This document shows positions 34,863-46,400 of a DNA stretch of 64,000 nt, piece after piece (positions within the stretch are counted from its first letter, which is position 1; every line of letters starts with the position of its first letter). The notes beneath the pieces were generated by a model. That model did not search any database. It saw only the letters and a program-made list of their open reading frames with translations, and was not told the origin of the DNA. The stretch is from Zarea fungicola (Eukaryota; Ascomycota; Sordariomycetes; Hypocreales; Cordycipitaceae), in NCBI GenBank assembly GCA_900169235.1, contig FWCC01000397.1, positions 62,001 through 126,000 of the forward strand, given 5' to 3'. The translations under genes were made by a program, and so were the position numbers.

Positions 34863-35366
34863 CACGGCGGCAGAGAATTGATGGGTTGGAGCTGAGTTGC
34901 AGCACTAATTATGGATCGGGATTTGTGTTCAAAGCGGTGGCGTCTAAAATAATAAGACAGGAAGGCACTGCTGAACTTCCAGTGGTGGCTAGAATGGAAG
35001 TCAAAGGCTGGCGTTTGCATGATGGAGCAGCAACTGTATACCAGCCCACTGGGTACTAAAGTTGTGGCCGCCCCAATGCAACATGGCCAAATCACAAAAT
35101 TCTATTCTTACTGCTGTTTCAAAGCAGCCTATTGTGACCACCAAGGCCGCCTCGGTCAGGGACTACTCGAATTAACGCACGATGATTCGTATATTAGCCG
35201 CAGGAGAGTGCCGGCGGTTAGGCAGCCGTAGTCCGAACAAGGCTGCAGCACATGGGTATGACCAGCCGGCACCCTCAATGTACAAGCTAGTAGCAGCAGC
35301 TCCTTGTCCCTCCTGTCTGTAGGATATCGTTGGGTATCAAAAATCGCACTCTACAATTTACTGTCC
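34863..35366. other. Divergent intergenic region
   Basis: Promoters of the APH-like gene (-) and of the unknown gene at 35367 (+). Nothing else is supported. Confidence 0.6.
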
Positions 35367-36012
35367 ATGTCTTCCTCTAGAGCACCTTCGCCACCGCCGC
35401 CTCCACTGCCGAGTCTACCTCCCGGTGCCAGCAGTTTCGCGGCTCCAACACCACCGTCTGTTAGCGAAACTGGACCTGCAGGCGCATTCCTTGTTGAAAT
35501 CTTTATCTTCAACGGCTTCCCCTTCAAGGATCACTGGGCGTATTGGGTAGGCTCGCATCATGAGCCAGCAGTCGGCGTCGAGATACATGCCACTGGTGAC
35601 GTTCGAAACGGGTTCCAGTTTGAGATTAAGCGTGCCTATGATCTTTGTAGCACAGAAAACCAGCCCTCCAAAAGGATCCCACTACAGTGGGTGGATGGCA
35701 AGCACTTCAATGAGACGGCAATGTTCAATAATGGTCAACCCAAAATTGATACAGTGCCCGTATGCGCCTTTGAGACCTGCCTGCACAAGATCAAGCCTCC
35801 TGGAAAGACACTAAACACAGTGCAAGACACGGTATGAAATGAAGAGAACACGGAAACATCTTGCATATTAATGAGCTGTTTAGAACAAGCCAGGAAAAAA
35901 GGTTACACAGAGGAACTGCCAGACATGGATCATTGAATCTGCTGATCAACTTGTCATTGATGGAATTTTTACGCCTGCCGTTGCAGCATACCTTCGGGAA
36001 AGCGAGCAGTAG
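35367..36012 (+). CDS. Conserved-looking fungal protein of unknown function, 191 residues
   Basis: Exons 35367-35831 and 35902-36012 join in phase 0. The start MSSSRAPSPPPPP was chosen because the frame upstream opens only with TTG. A Pro-rich N-terminus of about 40 residues precedes a compact globular domain beginning FLVEIFIFNGFPFKDHWAYWV, with GVEIHATGDVRNGFQFEIK in the middle. The second exon adds a C-terminal helix (CQTWIIESADQLVIDGIF), also seen in related fungal proteins as I remember them. There is no signal peptide or TM segment. No catalytic motif is evident; I cannot assign a function. Confidence 0.78.
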
Positions 36013-37430
36013 TATTTTTGCCCTGTTGCTGGTGTTGCTGGTGTTTTTGCTGTTTTTGCTGTTTTAATTATTAGACAGTTTGTCTGATGACTGCGATACT
36101 GACCCAAATCTCCAAGATTGAGGTTTACAAACTACCGCTGACGGTTTTGGTTTCTGAGACATTATTTTTTCATAATAACTACAATGGAAGCTGCGCCATC
36201 CTTTCCTACCGGCTTTTATCCCTGGGTGCTTAAAATGGCGTAAGCTTTCAATATGGTTTCTCTTTGCTGGGCGTACCATTGGCTATTTTTATGGTTTAAT
36301 GTTGCGCCAAAAAGAGGCCAGCCACCCCAAGGCCTGATTATTCTCCCATATCTGCGTGACATTTAGGCTGTCAGACGGTGCTATCGACTCGAATTTCGCG
36401 GTTTAAGGCTCACAAAAACAGCGCTGCCCGTTTTTCTATGACATTATAATTACGCGTATTAATGGAATCTATGCTATTTTTTACTATAGGTTTAGTTATA
36501 GTTAACATGTATGTGTTTTCTAAAGTCCACCAGCGCGCCCCAGCAAAATACGCCTAGACGTGGTCTTCTTGCATCTCAGCAGAGAACACGGGAACAGCCC
36601 ATTCGAAAACGTCCTTGCGCACGCCGAAATAAACCCGTTTATTCAACAAGTACGGGGTTTAATATTCCCATATCTACCGTCGGCTTAAATATTATCAGTA
36701 GCCCCGACGGAATGAACCCACTGGCTACGAGGTTAGCATGATGGGATGATATAAGCATGCATGCAACTATAAGGCTAGCTCAAGATCAAAACGCGGGGGA
36801 ACTTGCAGTTTGTGGCCACGGCCATAATAATACTTGTATGTCGCCGTCAACTAGAAGCTATGAGATGCAGTCATCCGTCTTCGTCTGTGGTCGGCGGACT
36901 GCCGATCTTGTCAGAAAGCAGGCATTTTTCCGCTGCATGGCATCTGCCTGGCAAGGCGACGGTTCATTTTAGACGGCGCTGGTTCCCCGTCATTCGGTCC
37001 AAAGTCCGCGTCTTGTCCTTCCTCGTATTCCATTTCCCACGAATCACTAGCGGCGTGGCCTCGGGCCCTCGCCGACTATTGTGCCGGCCGGGGCATATAT
37101 ACCCATGCGCAATAATTGAATCGACTGCACAGGATAATAGGATAATAAAGGATAATATGGGAGAATTATTCTAACATGTAAGGAGGCCTTTACCATGTAT
37201 CCTGTCGGCTGTAGTATTTCCCCGATGGTATTTGGGTTCTTGGCGACCCCGGGTCATTGCGAAGGCGACGGGATTTTGCCAGTCACGTAATGATTGACTG
37301 TTAATGTGAAGCAAAGTATAAATCCGCGACTCTGGTCGCCTGAATGTGTAAATGGTAGTCCGAATTCTTCTCAGTGCCAAAGTTTCCTACCATTTACTCA
37401 CTCTCAGCTGGGGCGACTCACAGTGACGCT
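36013..37430. other. 1.4-kb intergenic region upstream of the fucosidase gene
   Basis: A low-complexity GTTGCTG/TTTTTGCTG run lies just after the stop of the previous gene (36020-36065). No gene is supported. The right end is the fucosidase promoter. Confidence 0.55.
37317..37323 (+). promoter_or_regulatory. TATA-like element of the GH95 gene
   Basis: GTATAAA lies about 110 bp upstream of the fucosidase ATG in otherwise GC-mixed sequence. The role is inferred from position. Confidence 0.35.
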
Positions 37431-40091
37431 ATGAAGAGAGTACTAGCGATAACCGGCCTCCTAGGCTTCGTGAGTGCTCACAAGCTTTGGACTTCGGAAC
37501 CGGCTGTCCATGGTGACTATGTCGCTGGCAAGCCATATCTTGTCAAGACAGCGTACCCTCTAGGGAATGGACGCCTTGGATGTACGTACCAGCACCAATC
37601 AGCCATAGCCGAGTACTTTGGGACAAAAATCTAATATCGTGTTATTTAAAAACAGTGATGGAATTCGGGCCGCCTGGAGCAGAGAAATTTGTCTTCAATG
37701 TTGACAGCCTCTGGGACGGAGGGCCTTTCAAGCTTGCTGTAAGTCCAGCATTTGCACCAGCAGTAGCCTCTACTTACTCATACCGAATCATTTAGTCCGA
37801 TTCGGGCGGCAATCAAGGCGAAAAGTATCAGGCACTTCCTGGAATTCGAGCATCTATTTGGGATGACTTGCGTGGCGATGGTGGTATGTAGCCGCCCCCC
37901 AGACACGAATTCTGTATTCAGCGGCTAACAATTCGCGCCCATGCTCCAGAAATCATGGCACTGACCACTCCTGGGCCCTACCCCGAGTATGGCTCGAATC
38001 AAGTCTTTGCCAATTGGACGATTAGTATCAGCGGAGTAAAGGACTATTCCAATTATAGCCGCTCTTTGGACCTCAAGACTGGTGTTCACACCACAAGCTA
38101 TGTGGCCAATGGAGACAAGTACACCACGGAAACGTTCTGCAGCTACCCAGATGGCGTCTGTGTACACCGCATCACCACAAGCGGTACGATGCCCGCAATA
38201 ACAGTCGGACTGAGCAACAAACTGCGAGACCAAGGGCTTTTGAATACAACCTGTGGAGATGGATGGCTCCGCTTCAAGGGCGTCACTCAACATGGTCCGC
38301 CTGAGGGTATGAAGTTCGACTCCATCACCCGGACCGTTGGTGGTGGGAATCAGAAGACCAATTGCATCTGCGGCGGCAAAGGTCTTAAAATCACGGCGGC
38401 AAAGGGGCAAAAGAGCGTCGTCTTGGTGCTTGGTGGTGGCACCAACTTTGATCAGAGCAAAGGTAACGCGGCGAATAAATATTCCTTTAAAGGCGAGGAC
38501 CCCGCCGCCTACGTGGATAAGGTGACAAACGCAGCTGCTGGAAAGGCGTACGATAAACTTCTCGAGGCTCACCTTGACGATTTTCAGGCCTTGGAATCCG
38601 CCTTTTCTCTCCAACTCCCCGATACCCTTGGGTCCGCTGGCAAGGACACAGCCAATATCATTAATGAGTACGCCTGGGATGGACCTGAAGACCCCTGGCT
38701 GGACAATTTAATATTTGATTATGGCCGATATCTCTTGATTACGGCCTCGCGTCAAGATTCTCTGCCGGCAGGCTTGCAGGGCCGCTGGGTGGAAAAGCTG
38801 AATGCCGACTGGGGTGCAGATATCCATGCGGATATAAACATTGAGATGAACTACTGGTTGGCCGAGCAGACGGGCTTGAGCGTCACCTCTCAGGCCTTGT
38901 ACAATTACTTGGAGCTGAACTTGGTTCCGCGCGGTTCGGATACTGCAAAGCTACTGTACAATGCGCCTGGTTGGGTGACACATACGGAGATGAACATTTT
39001 CGGGTGGACGGCAATGAAGGATGCGCCATATTGGGCCAGCTGTGAGTGACCTTCTTATACGGCTAGATACTTTATGCATTCCGACCGTATTACTAACCCG
39101 TGATGCAGATCCAGCAGCAGCTGCGTGGATGGTGCAGCAAGTTGCCGACGGATTTGACTACACTGGTGATGTAGCGTGGTGGAAGTCGCAAGGATATCCT
39201 CTGATTAAAGGCGTGGCAGAGTTTTGGCTGTCGCAGCTTGTGGACGATGAATACACCAAAGATGGCACCCTGGTTGTAAACCCCTGCAACAGCCCAGAGC
39301 ACGGATACATCACCATGGGATGCACGCATTACCAGCAGCTGATCCATTCAGTCTTTGAATCCATCCTCTCTGGCGCCGAGGCAGCGGGCGACACGGACCA
39401 GAAATTTCTCGATGACGTTCAGACGAAACTCACCAAGCTCGACAAAGGCGTTCATATTGATGGCAAGTATGGCATCATCAAAGAATGGAAGGCGCCTGAC
39501 AACCTGGACTGGGAGGCACCGACCGAGCATCGCCATCTCTCCCACCTCGTCGGTTGGTATCCTGCCTCCTCCGTGTCTGGATATTCTGGCGGATACACAG
39601 ACCCTGCCATCCAAAAGGCCATGCGCGAGACACTCCTCAAACGCGGCAACGGCACCCAAGACGCCAACGCTGTGTGGAACAAGGTCTGGCGATCGGCATG
39701 CTGGGCGCGGCTGAATGACACGCAGCAGGCATACTTTGAGCTCAAATTGGCCGTGGACGTGAACTTTGCGACCAACGCTTTTGCCATGTACACCTCGTCC
39801 GAATGGCCATTCCAGATTGATGGCAACTACGGCTACACGGCTGCCGTGCTGTCTATGCTGGTAGTTGATCTGCCCCTGGAGTATGCGAAGAGAACAGAAG
39901 TGAGAACAGTGGTGCTTGGGCCGGCAATCCCGAAAGCGTGGGCTGGTGGACATGTCACAGGACTTCGGATCAGAGGGGGCGCGCAGGTGGATTTCAGCTG
40001 GGACGACAATGGCATTGTGAACAAGGTGAAACTTGTCAAGGGCTCAAAGTCGAAGATTCGTCTTGTGAATGTGAAAGGCGAAGTGTTATAA
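37431..40091 (+). CDS. Secreted GH95 alpha-L-fucosidase
   Basis: Glycoside hydrolase family 95 removes alpha-1,2-linked (or related) L-fucose, or L-galactose, with inversion. Five exons (37431-37581, 37656-37738, 37796-37883, 37950-39041, 39109-40091) join to 798 residues. A signal peptide (MKRVLAITGLLGFVSA) precedes the N-terminal beta-domain, which carries the typical YPLGNGRLG and DSLWDGGPF. The (alpha/alpha)6 barrel has GLQGRW, the Asn-rich catalytic segment DINIEMNYWLAEQTG, the candidate general acid Glu535 in NSPEHG, and the Asp in QIDGNYG. Length is normal for the family. It suggests use of fucosylated plant, algal or animal glycans. A sugar-porter gene lies 9 kb away, not adjacent. 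Confidence 0.96.
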
Positions 40092-40214
40092 ATCGATTCG
40101 ATGAGACATATTCTGTGTCCCAATCTCAGTTCCGCCCCGGTCATACAACAAAGATTGCCCAGGCGGTACGACAGAATAGCTCGTAACTGTGTAATTAAAA
40201 GTTTTAATACATGT

Positions 40215-40360
40215 GTTACAGAGAAAGGCGGAACGAGTGTCCCTATTTTGTTAATTAAGGATAATAATAGGAAGTTTTTTGCCTTCTGTGGCCGGGAGCG
40301 GCGCTGGCTTGTCAGAGGTACAACTATTGTACCTTCTGGTCTCCCACAGCACCCTATACT
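40215..40360. repeat. Direct repeat copy A with embedded hairpin
   Basis: Shares GGCGGAACGA, TTTGTTAATT and GTCAGAGGTACAACTATTGT with copy B at 40403. Contains the perfect inverted repeat GGTACAA-CTA-TTGTACC at 40317-40333. Confidence 0.75.
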
Positions 40361-40402
40361 AGATATTTGAGCAGACAAATTAAATGTCATTTCTGGCTGT
40401 TA

Positions 40403-40550
40403 CTGTACAGATAGAGGCGGAACGAAGGCCCCCCATTTGTTAATTCAGGATAATGGTTGGCGCTCGCTGGCGTGCGGTCAGGCGGGGTGCTGCTCCGTCA
40501 GAGGTACAACTATTGTACCTTTTGGTTCACCAAAGCACATACTATACCCT
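40403..40550. repeat. Direct repeat copy B with embedded hairpin
   Basis: About 150 bp, diverged from copy A in the middle but keeping both ends and the identical GGTACAA-CTA-TTGTACC hairpin (40503-40519). Confidence 0.75.
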
Positions 40551-41058
40551 GAGGAAAAAAAAAAGCAATGAGTAGATTGAGTTCTTATATGCTTTGTTGT
40601 GTATTGTATTAATAATTACAGAGTTTTGTTACATTTATTCCATTTTGTTCTAAAAAGGCGTAAAGGGTTAAGATGCCACTCAATGCCGCTTGTAAGCTGG
40701 CCCTACCATGATGCCATCGCCAACATCGAGCGCAGCGAAGGAAAGAAAAAAGGTAACATAGAAAGTAGTGAGATACTGTTATTCATTATTACCGTTGCAC
40801 TCGGTCTCTTTGCCCCCCCTTTGATGCGATATGTACTGCCGCTGAATGTCCGTTGTAGGCTGACTCTGCTGGCTTGGGACTCTGCTGCATTATTGCCGTT
40901 GCTCTCGCCCCCAAGAAGCCGCCAATGTTCCAATTCTAAGCTGAACCAGCGTACGGACTTTTACTACTATAATAGACGTAATCTTGAGACCACTCCGTCA
41001 CAGGCCCACTCGTCCCTCAATTGAGCGCCCAAAGTCTCCTCGCCGATGCGCAAGCACT

Positions 41059-41521
41059 TTACTTGCAGCCATCCACCAGTATTTTGAAAGGTGTGTCCTC
41101 TTTATTTTTCCCCACGGTCCCTTTGGCCGCTTTGCACGCCGCTGCGAACTTGGGCGCCTCCGAGTGGATGATGATGCAGTAGTTGAACGTGTTGCCGTCG
41201 AGGAACGTCATCTGGCACGACTTTTCCCCCGGCCGCGCTGCACGCCGCTTGCGCCCGCGGCGCTTCACCCTTGCCGTCGCCGGTCCCGAAGCGGCAGTCT
41301 GGGTTGTCGTAGCCCTGGTTGCGCGTGTTGTCCGCCTTTTGCGCGCACCCAAAGTACGTGCTTCCGCCCTCCGCCACGATGTGGTACCGCCCGTCCCGGC
41401 ACCGCGACTCGCAGTCCTTGCTGTCGCCACATAGCACGTTCTGCTCTAGGAAGTTGGTCGTCTGAGCAGCGGCAGGAGACGCGACGAACAATGCGACAAT
41501 GGCAGCAGCGGTGAACTTCAT
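41059..41521 (-). pseudogene. Small secreted cysteine-rich protein gene with a frameshift
   Basis: The start encodes a clear signal peptide (MKFTAAAIVALFVASPAAAQ), then a Cys-containing mature part (NVLCGDSKDCESRC, YFGCAQK). Reading frame 1 runs off into a non-conserved tail. The expected continuation (SCQMTFLDGN, NYCIIIHSEAP, ending LVDGCK) is in another frame. The shift falls at a run of five G on the minus strand (41226-41230 on plus), so one extra base there would explain it. A 31-nt intron (GTGAAG...GTGCAG) would also restore the frame, but it is unusually short and would remove one Cys, leaving an odd number. Either a true inactivation or a homopolymer error. Function unknown; such proteins are often host- or surface-interacting. 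Confidence 0.72.
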
Positions 41522-43418
41522 GATGACGCTGCCATCGGTTAGTACGGGAGGGGCACTAGAGAAATTGCAACAAGACGTACATGCAGAGACAAAAGCTGCA
41601 GGTTAATGAAAGTGACAACGAGAGTAGACTGGATGTAGTGAGCGTTGTTCAGGACGAAGAAAGAGGCGCCGTTGCTTTGCTGCTCCCAGCCTGTTGCAGC
41701 AGGAAATCGCCTCTTTTATACCTGTGTTTCATATAGCAATCTAATGAATAAATTGGCGGCAGGCCATAATTAGGTCAAACTGAGCTGAGAGACTTACCTG
41801 CCTGTCTCGCCTGCCCTCGCAACAATCTAATCTCCCGAGATATAGGAAGTCTTACTTGCTTTTTCTGCACTGTACTCCGTAGGAGCAAAGGCTTTCCCGC
41901 TCTTTGTCTCGCCCGACTGGCGCTGATCCTATTACGATCTCCGCTGAAGGCGGGTCATAGCAATAGTAGCTGAGACTGACTTGTATGAGAGCAAGGCGCG
42001 GGTACTGTCTTGAATAAAATTAGACGCATCAGGATACCGCTGAATTAAAACAAGAGAAGTACAAATAAATACACGTGTAAGGCATAAACACCAGCTGAGC
42101 CCTCTTAGCGCTGCTTAGCTTGTTATCCTGGTGACACAATGCTGTCATGGAAAGTGCGCCTGTGAGCTATAGTCCGAGTTATGACGGCTGCTAGGCAAAC
42201 CAGTCCACAGTTGGAAAGTAATATAGAACAGATTCCACATAGGAAGTAGCTTTTCTGGCGCTGGTATGGCTGCGTGCAAGTATGCGAGATTACATCTACT
42301 TGATGCGGATCTCAGTTGAGACCTGATTCAAGGCGTGCCTGGCAGTGACAGGCGAGGACTGCTTTGGGAACTGGATCTTGGCTTTAAAGCGACAAAACCT
42401 TGGTGACACTGTGAATATCACGCGTGCGTAGCATTTGATAGACGTGGTTTGCAGCCTGTGAAAAGCTAATGGCTAGAAATGGCGTTTCATTCTGTCTGCT
42501 TACAATGTCTAGCATTGGGGACTAGAGGGTGCAGCAGTGGTCTGGGGCCATACTGGTTATACATTTTTAAACAGTTCAAGTCGAGAGGTGAGTCTAATTA
42601 TGCGCAAAACAATAGATATGTGCTTGAAGTTGAAATCTAAACCCCCGTCCCGTGAATGTTGGTGAAAGTGAACGGGTAAGGAATTCTGCAAGTCTGCCTC
42701 TTGTCCCTCAGCCAAATTGGCCGCACCAACTTCCCTTACGACACGACCACAGGCAACAAACAGCAAATCTCTGGTCCATCATAATAAATAAAAAAGGAAA
42801 CCGTTACGTAATAACAAGATCTGTTCTTGCGGCACAGATGTATTGTTTGCCTCTGCCCCATCTCAATGGCCCACCCGAATCCTATGCTCAGCCTGTAGTT
42901 GAGGTCGCAATTTCTCAAGTGCTCCGTAAGATCAAGACTAAAATGCGGTCCCCATTGGCCTCGGGACGGTTACTAACTTCAAAAAATCATTGAAATTAAC
43001 AAAAGTACTTGGCTCTCATGCGTAATTGGCGCGCCTAGGCTGCGTAGCCCGCCACAGCGCTCTTTCCCTTCCGCAACGGTACGCAGCCTTACCAGCGAGC
43101 GTGCGCGCTTGTTAATTAATTAACTCGCGGCGCTGATAATTGTGAGTGGCGCTGTGCAGTAGTTAATAGAAACTCTACAATGCACATTACGTAGCTCACG
43201 TCACACAAATGTCCGAGTCGCATATCCAGCAGCTCAGCTGGTAGTTTCGGGTTGGTTGAGAATGTGTTATTGCTCAGTTTATCTATAGTTGGGCCGATTC
43301 CCTTTATTCTGTAACAACAGAGAATTCTTTCCATTTGGTACATCACCAATTCATCTCCAGCAAGTTGCATAACTGAGAGCTGTGGAGCGGAGATCACCAT
43401 ACAACCAGTAATTTTACC
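41522..43418. other. 1.9-kb gene-free stretch upstream of the ABC transporter
   Basis: No supported ORF, tRNA or repeat family. A GTTAATTAATTAAC palindrome occurs near 43112. Contains the divergent promoters of the small-protein gene and the transporter. Confidence 0.55.
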
Positions 43419-46400
43419 ATGAGTGTAAATGGTGAATCCCCAATAGGGTAAGTCTCTGGTATTGATAACAGTTTTACGCGCTCATAGTCCTATGGTACAA
43501 AGCTGATTGATGTCCGTTATCGTAGGGTACACTGGCTCAGTGTTCTGATTGCAATCTATCGCCGGGGGCTGCCTCAAACTGGCATCGCTGCCTTGTCAGC
43601 CGTCTTTCTCAGTTTCCAACTGTCGCGGCGGCAGCAAACCACGTCTGGAAAGATTTTGATACAAAAAACTCAGGGAATCTCCTTCTTTGAGCCCTTCGGC
43701 CCGATTCTCAATGTCCTTACGCTGAGCTTGTTCGTTGCAGCTGCTCGTGATACCGCACACTCCGCTCTGAATGGCATACCACTGGGCTATGTGTGCCTTC
43801 TGCAGCTTGCACGCGCCATTGGACCAAATGAAAATCGAAAAAAGTTACGTATTCATATTGACGCTGTGCTAGTCAGCACGCTTGGCTTAATGCTAGTGAC
43901 AGAAGGACTGCCCTTGATGACAATTGCCGGCAAACACTCGCTTGGCCATGCAGAGATTCGTGCAGCTGCTTCACTTTTATTCTCGGTGTGTTTCGCCATA
44001 CTCACACCCCATGAACGGCTTACACGGGTAGACAAAGTGCTCGGCCTCATATCTGAATCCACGCATGAGGAGACATGCAGTTGGATTGATAACCTCTTCA
44101 CATGCTCGCGTGCCAACAGGCTCTTTCAACAGGCAAATGGTAGCCTCACCATTGATGATTTGGATGGCCTCCCCTCTGCGTACAATCCTGAGCTTTTAAG
44201 GCGCAAATTTTCACAAATTCGAAAAATACAGCCCACGACGGCTCGTGCGCTTGTGTCCCTCCTCTGGCCACAGCTTCTCCTGTGTACGGTTCTCGGCGTG
44301 TTACTCGCCACCGCGCAGCTTATCAGCCCAATGGGCCTACATTGCCTTTTAGAGTACATGCAACGCCCGGAAAAGGCTGTTTTCCAGCCCTGGCTATGGC
44401 TTACCATCATCTGCGCCGGTCGAACAGTACAGTCTACATTCCAGCAGGCGTACAGCTCCTATTCCCGCAAGCTTGTGGCACAGGCCAGCGCAATGTTGAC
44501 GGCGGAGGTCTACCGGAGCGCTCTTGCGTCGCGCGAGCTTCATGAGAATTTCATGGGTATTGGTGATGGCGGGTCTGGTGAGGAATCGGGTTCGAAAAGC
44601 ACAGCCTCTGGTGTGGTGACAAACTTGGTGTCCAGCGACATTCGAAGCATCATGCAACTTCAGGATGTCCTGGGTTGCGTGACCGCCATTCCTGCTGCTG
44701 GCGCTGCCGTCCTTGGGCTGTACCAGCTTGTCGGCTGGCCTTGTCTTGTGGGTATTGCCCTCGCGCTCTCGGGATCGCCATTCGAGTCCTGGTTCATGAA
44801 ATACATTGATGACCACGAAGGGCAACAGAAAACAGCCCAGGATGAACGCATCTCCTTGATTTCCGAATATCTCAGGGCTATCAAAATCATCAAGTACTCT
44901 GGTTGGGAGGAAGTGGCGGCAGAAAATATTGCACAAGCTCGAGCAACAGAGCAGAAGCATATAAACGACATAGACATTTTCAGTACGGGCTTGGCCCTCA
45001 TTGCGGACTTTTTCCCTATTCTGTCAATTGTCTCAATCTTTGGTCTTCACGTACTGGTTGGGAAAGCACCGCTAACAGCATCCACCGCATACACGACTGT
45101 ACAATTGCTAGAGATTATCAAGAACTGCCTGGTTTTTCTTGCTCTGGAAAGCGTCGACTTTTCTAGGGCTCTTGTATCTCTGCGCCGTTTTGACAAGTTC
45201 TTCAAGAGTCTAACGCCACTCGATATATATCCGAACGGGCCTGTCGAGATTCAGAATGCGACATTCCAGCGTGCTGGTGGAGCTACTTTCCATCTACGTG
45301 GCATCAACATCAAATTCAAGCAGGATGGTCTGAATGTAGTTTCCGGCGACAGTGGCAGTGGCAAGTCCACGCTCTTACTCGCGCTTTTGGGAGAAACACT
45401 GAAGAAAAGTGGGAGTGTCACTCGCCAGGCAGATGCCGCATACGCACCACAGACCGCGTGGCTACAAGCCGGAACAATTCGAGATAATATTCTGTTTTTC
45501 AGAGAATATGACGAGAAGCGGTACAGGACTGTCGTCGCAGCCTGCTGCTTGGATATTGACTTTGAGGAAATGCAGCATGGTGATCAGACAGTGATTGGAC
45601 ATGGCGGGTTTGCCTTATCTGGTGTGTACCCCAGTGTTTTGTTGTAGTTGACATTTTAAATGCTAATTGAATGCAGGCGGACAATGTGCAAGAGTTGCTC
45701 TCGCACGAACATTGTTTTCGGATGCGTCGTTGCTCCTTCTCGACGATATTTTCTCCGCACTGGACACCAAGACGTCCCTAGAATTGTGGAACGGCGTGTT
45801 CTGTTCAGACCTTTTGCAGAACAGAACTGTTATTCTTGTTACGCAACACGCTTGGGTTGCACAGGAAGCGGATGTTGCGATTGCCATGGACAATGGCCGG
45901 GTGCAATCCGTTACGAAAAAGAGCGGATATGTGCGCGAAACAAGAACAATCCCATCAACAGACAATGTAAAAGAAGACCGCCAGACGCGACCTCTTATTT
46001 CATTATCTGTAGGCAAAGACGCAGATGTTAAAGCAAAGGTAGAGTTAGTGACTGGGGAAGGGAGCCCACCAACAGCTTCTGCTGGCCCTTTATCAGGTAA
46101 GTTGTATTCCTCCAAGAGTCGTGCATTATAATTAATTTTCAAAATAGTGTTTAGCTATTTGATGTACTTTGGTGGACCTTGCATTGCAGTTCTGACAGTG
46201 GCAACCTGCTTCTTTCACACAGGTGCCGCCATCTACACCAACTACTGGATGTCGCGCTGGGTTGAAAACGCCAAAGACAGCGGAAATAGCACTTTGTACT
46301 ACTTGGTGCTCTACATTGGTTTGAGTCTCCTGACTGAGACTATTGACGGAGTCCGCATGATGGCTTTCAGCAGGGGTATCTGGGTGGCTGCCAGACGGTT

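Larger units (their letters stand above)
40092..41058. other. Intergenic region holding a diverged direct repeat
   Basis: Between the fucosidase stop and the convergent small-protein gene. Main content: the two-copy repeat at 40215-40550. The plus-strand ORF at 40599-41024 has no recognisable domain and is not annotated. Confidence 0.55.

Noticed and set aside
40599..41024. 141-residue plus-strand ORF
   Set aside because: Lies in repeat-rich intergenic DNA, no domain, no signal of selection.
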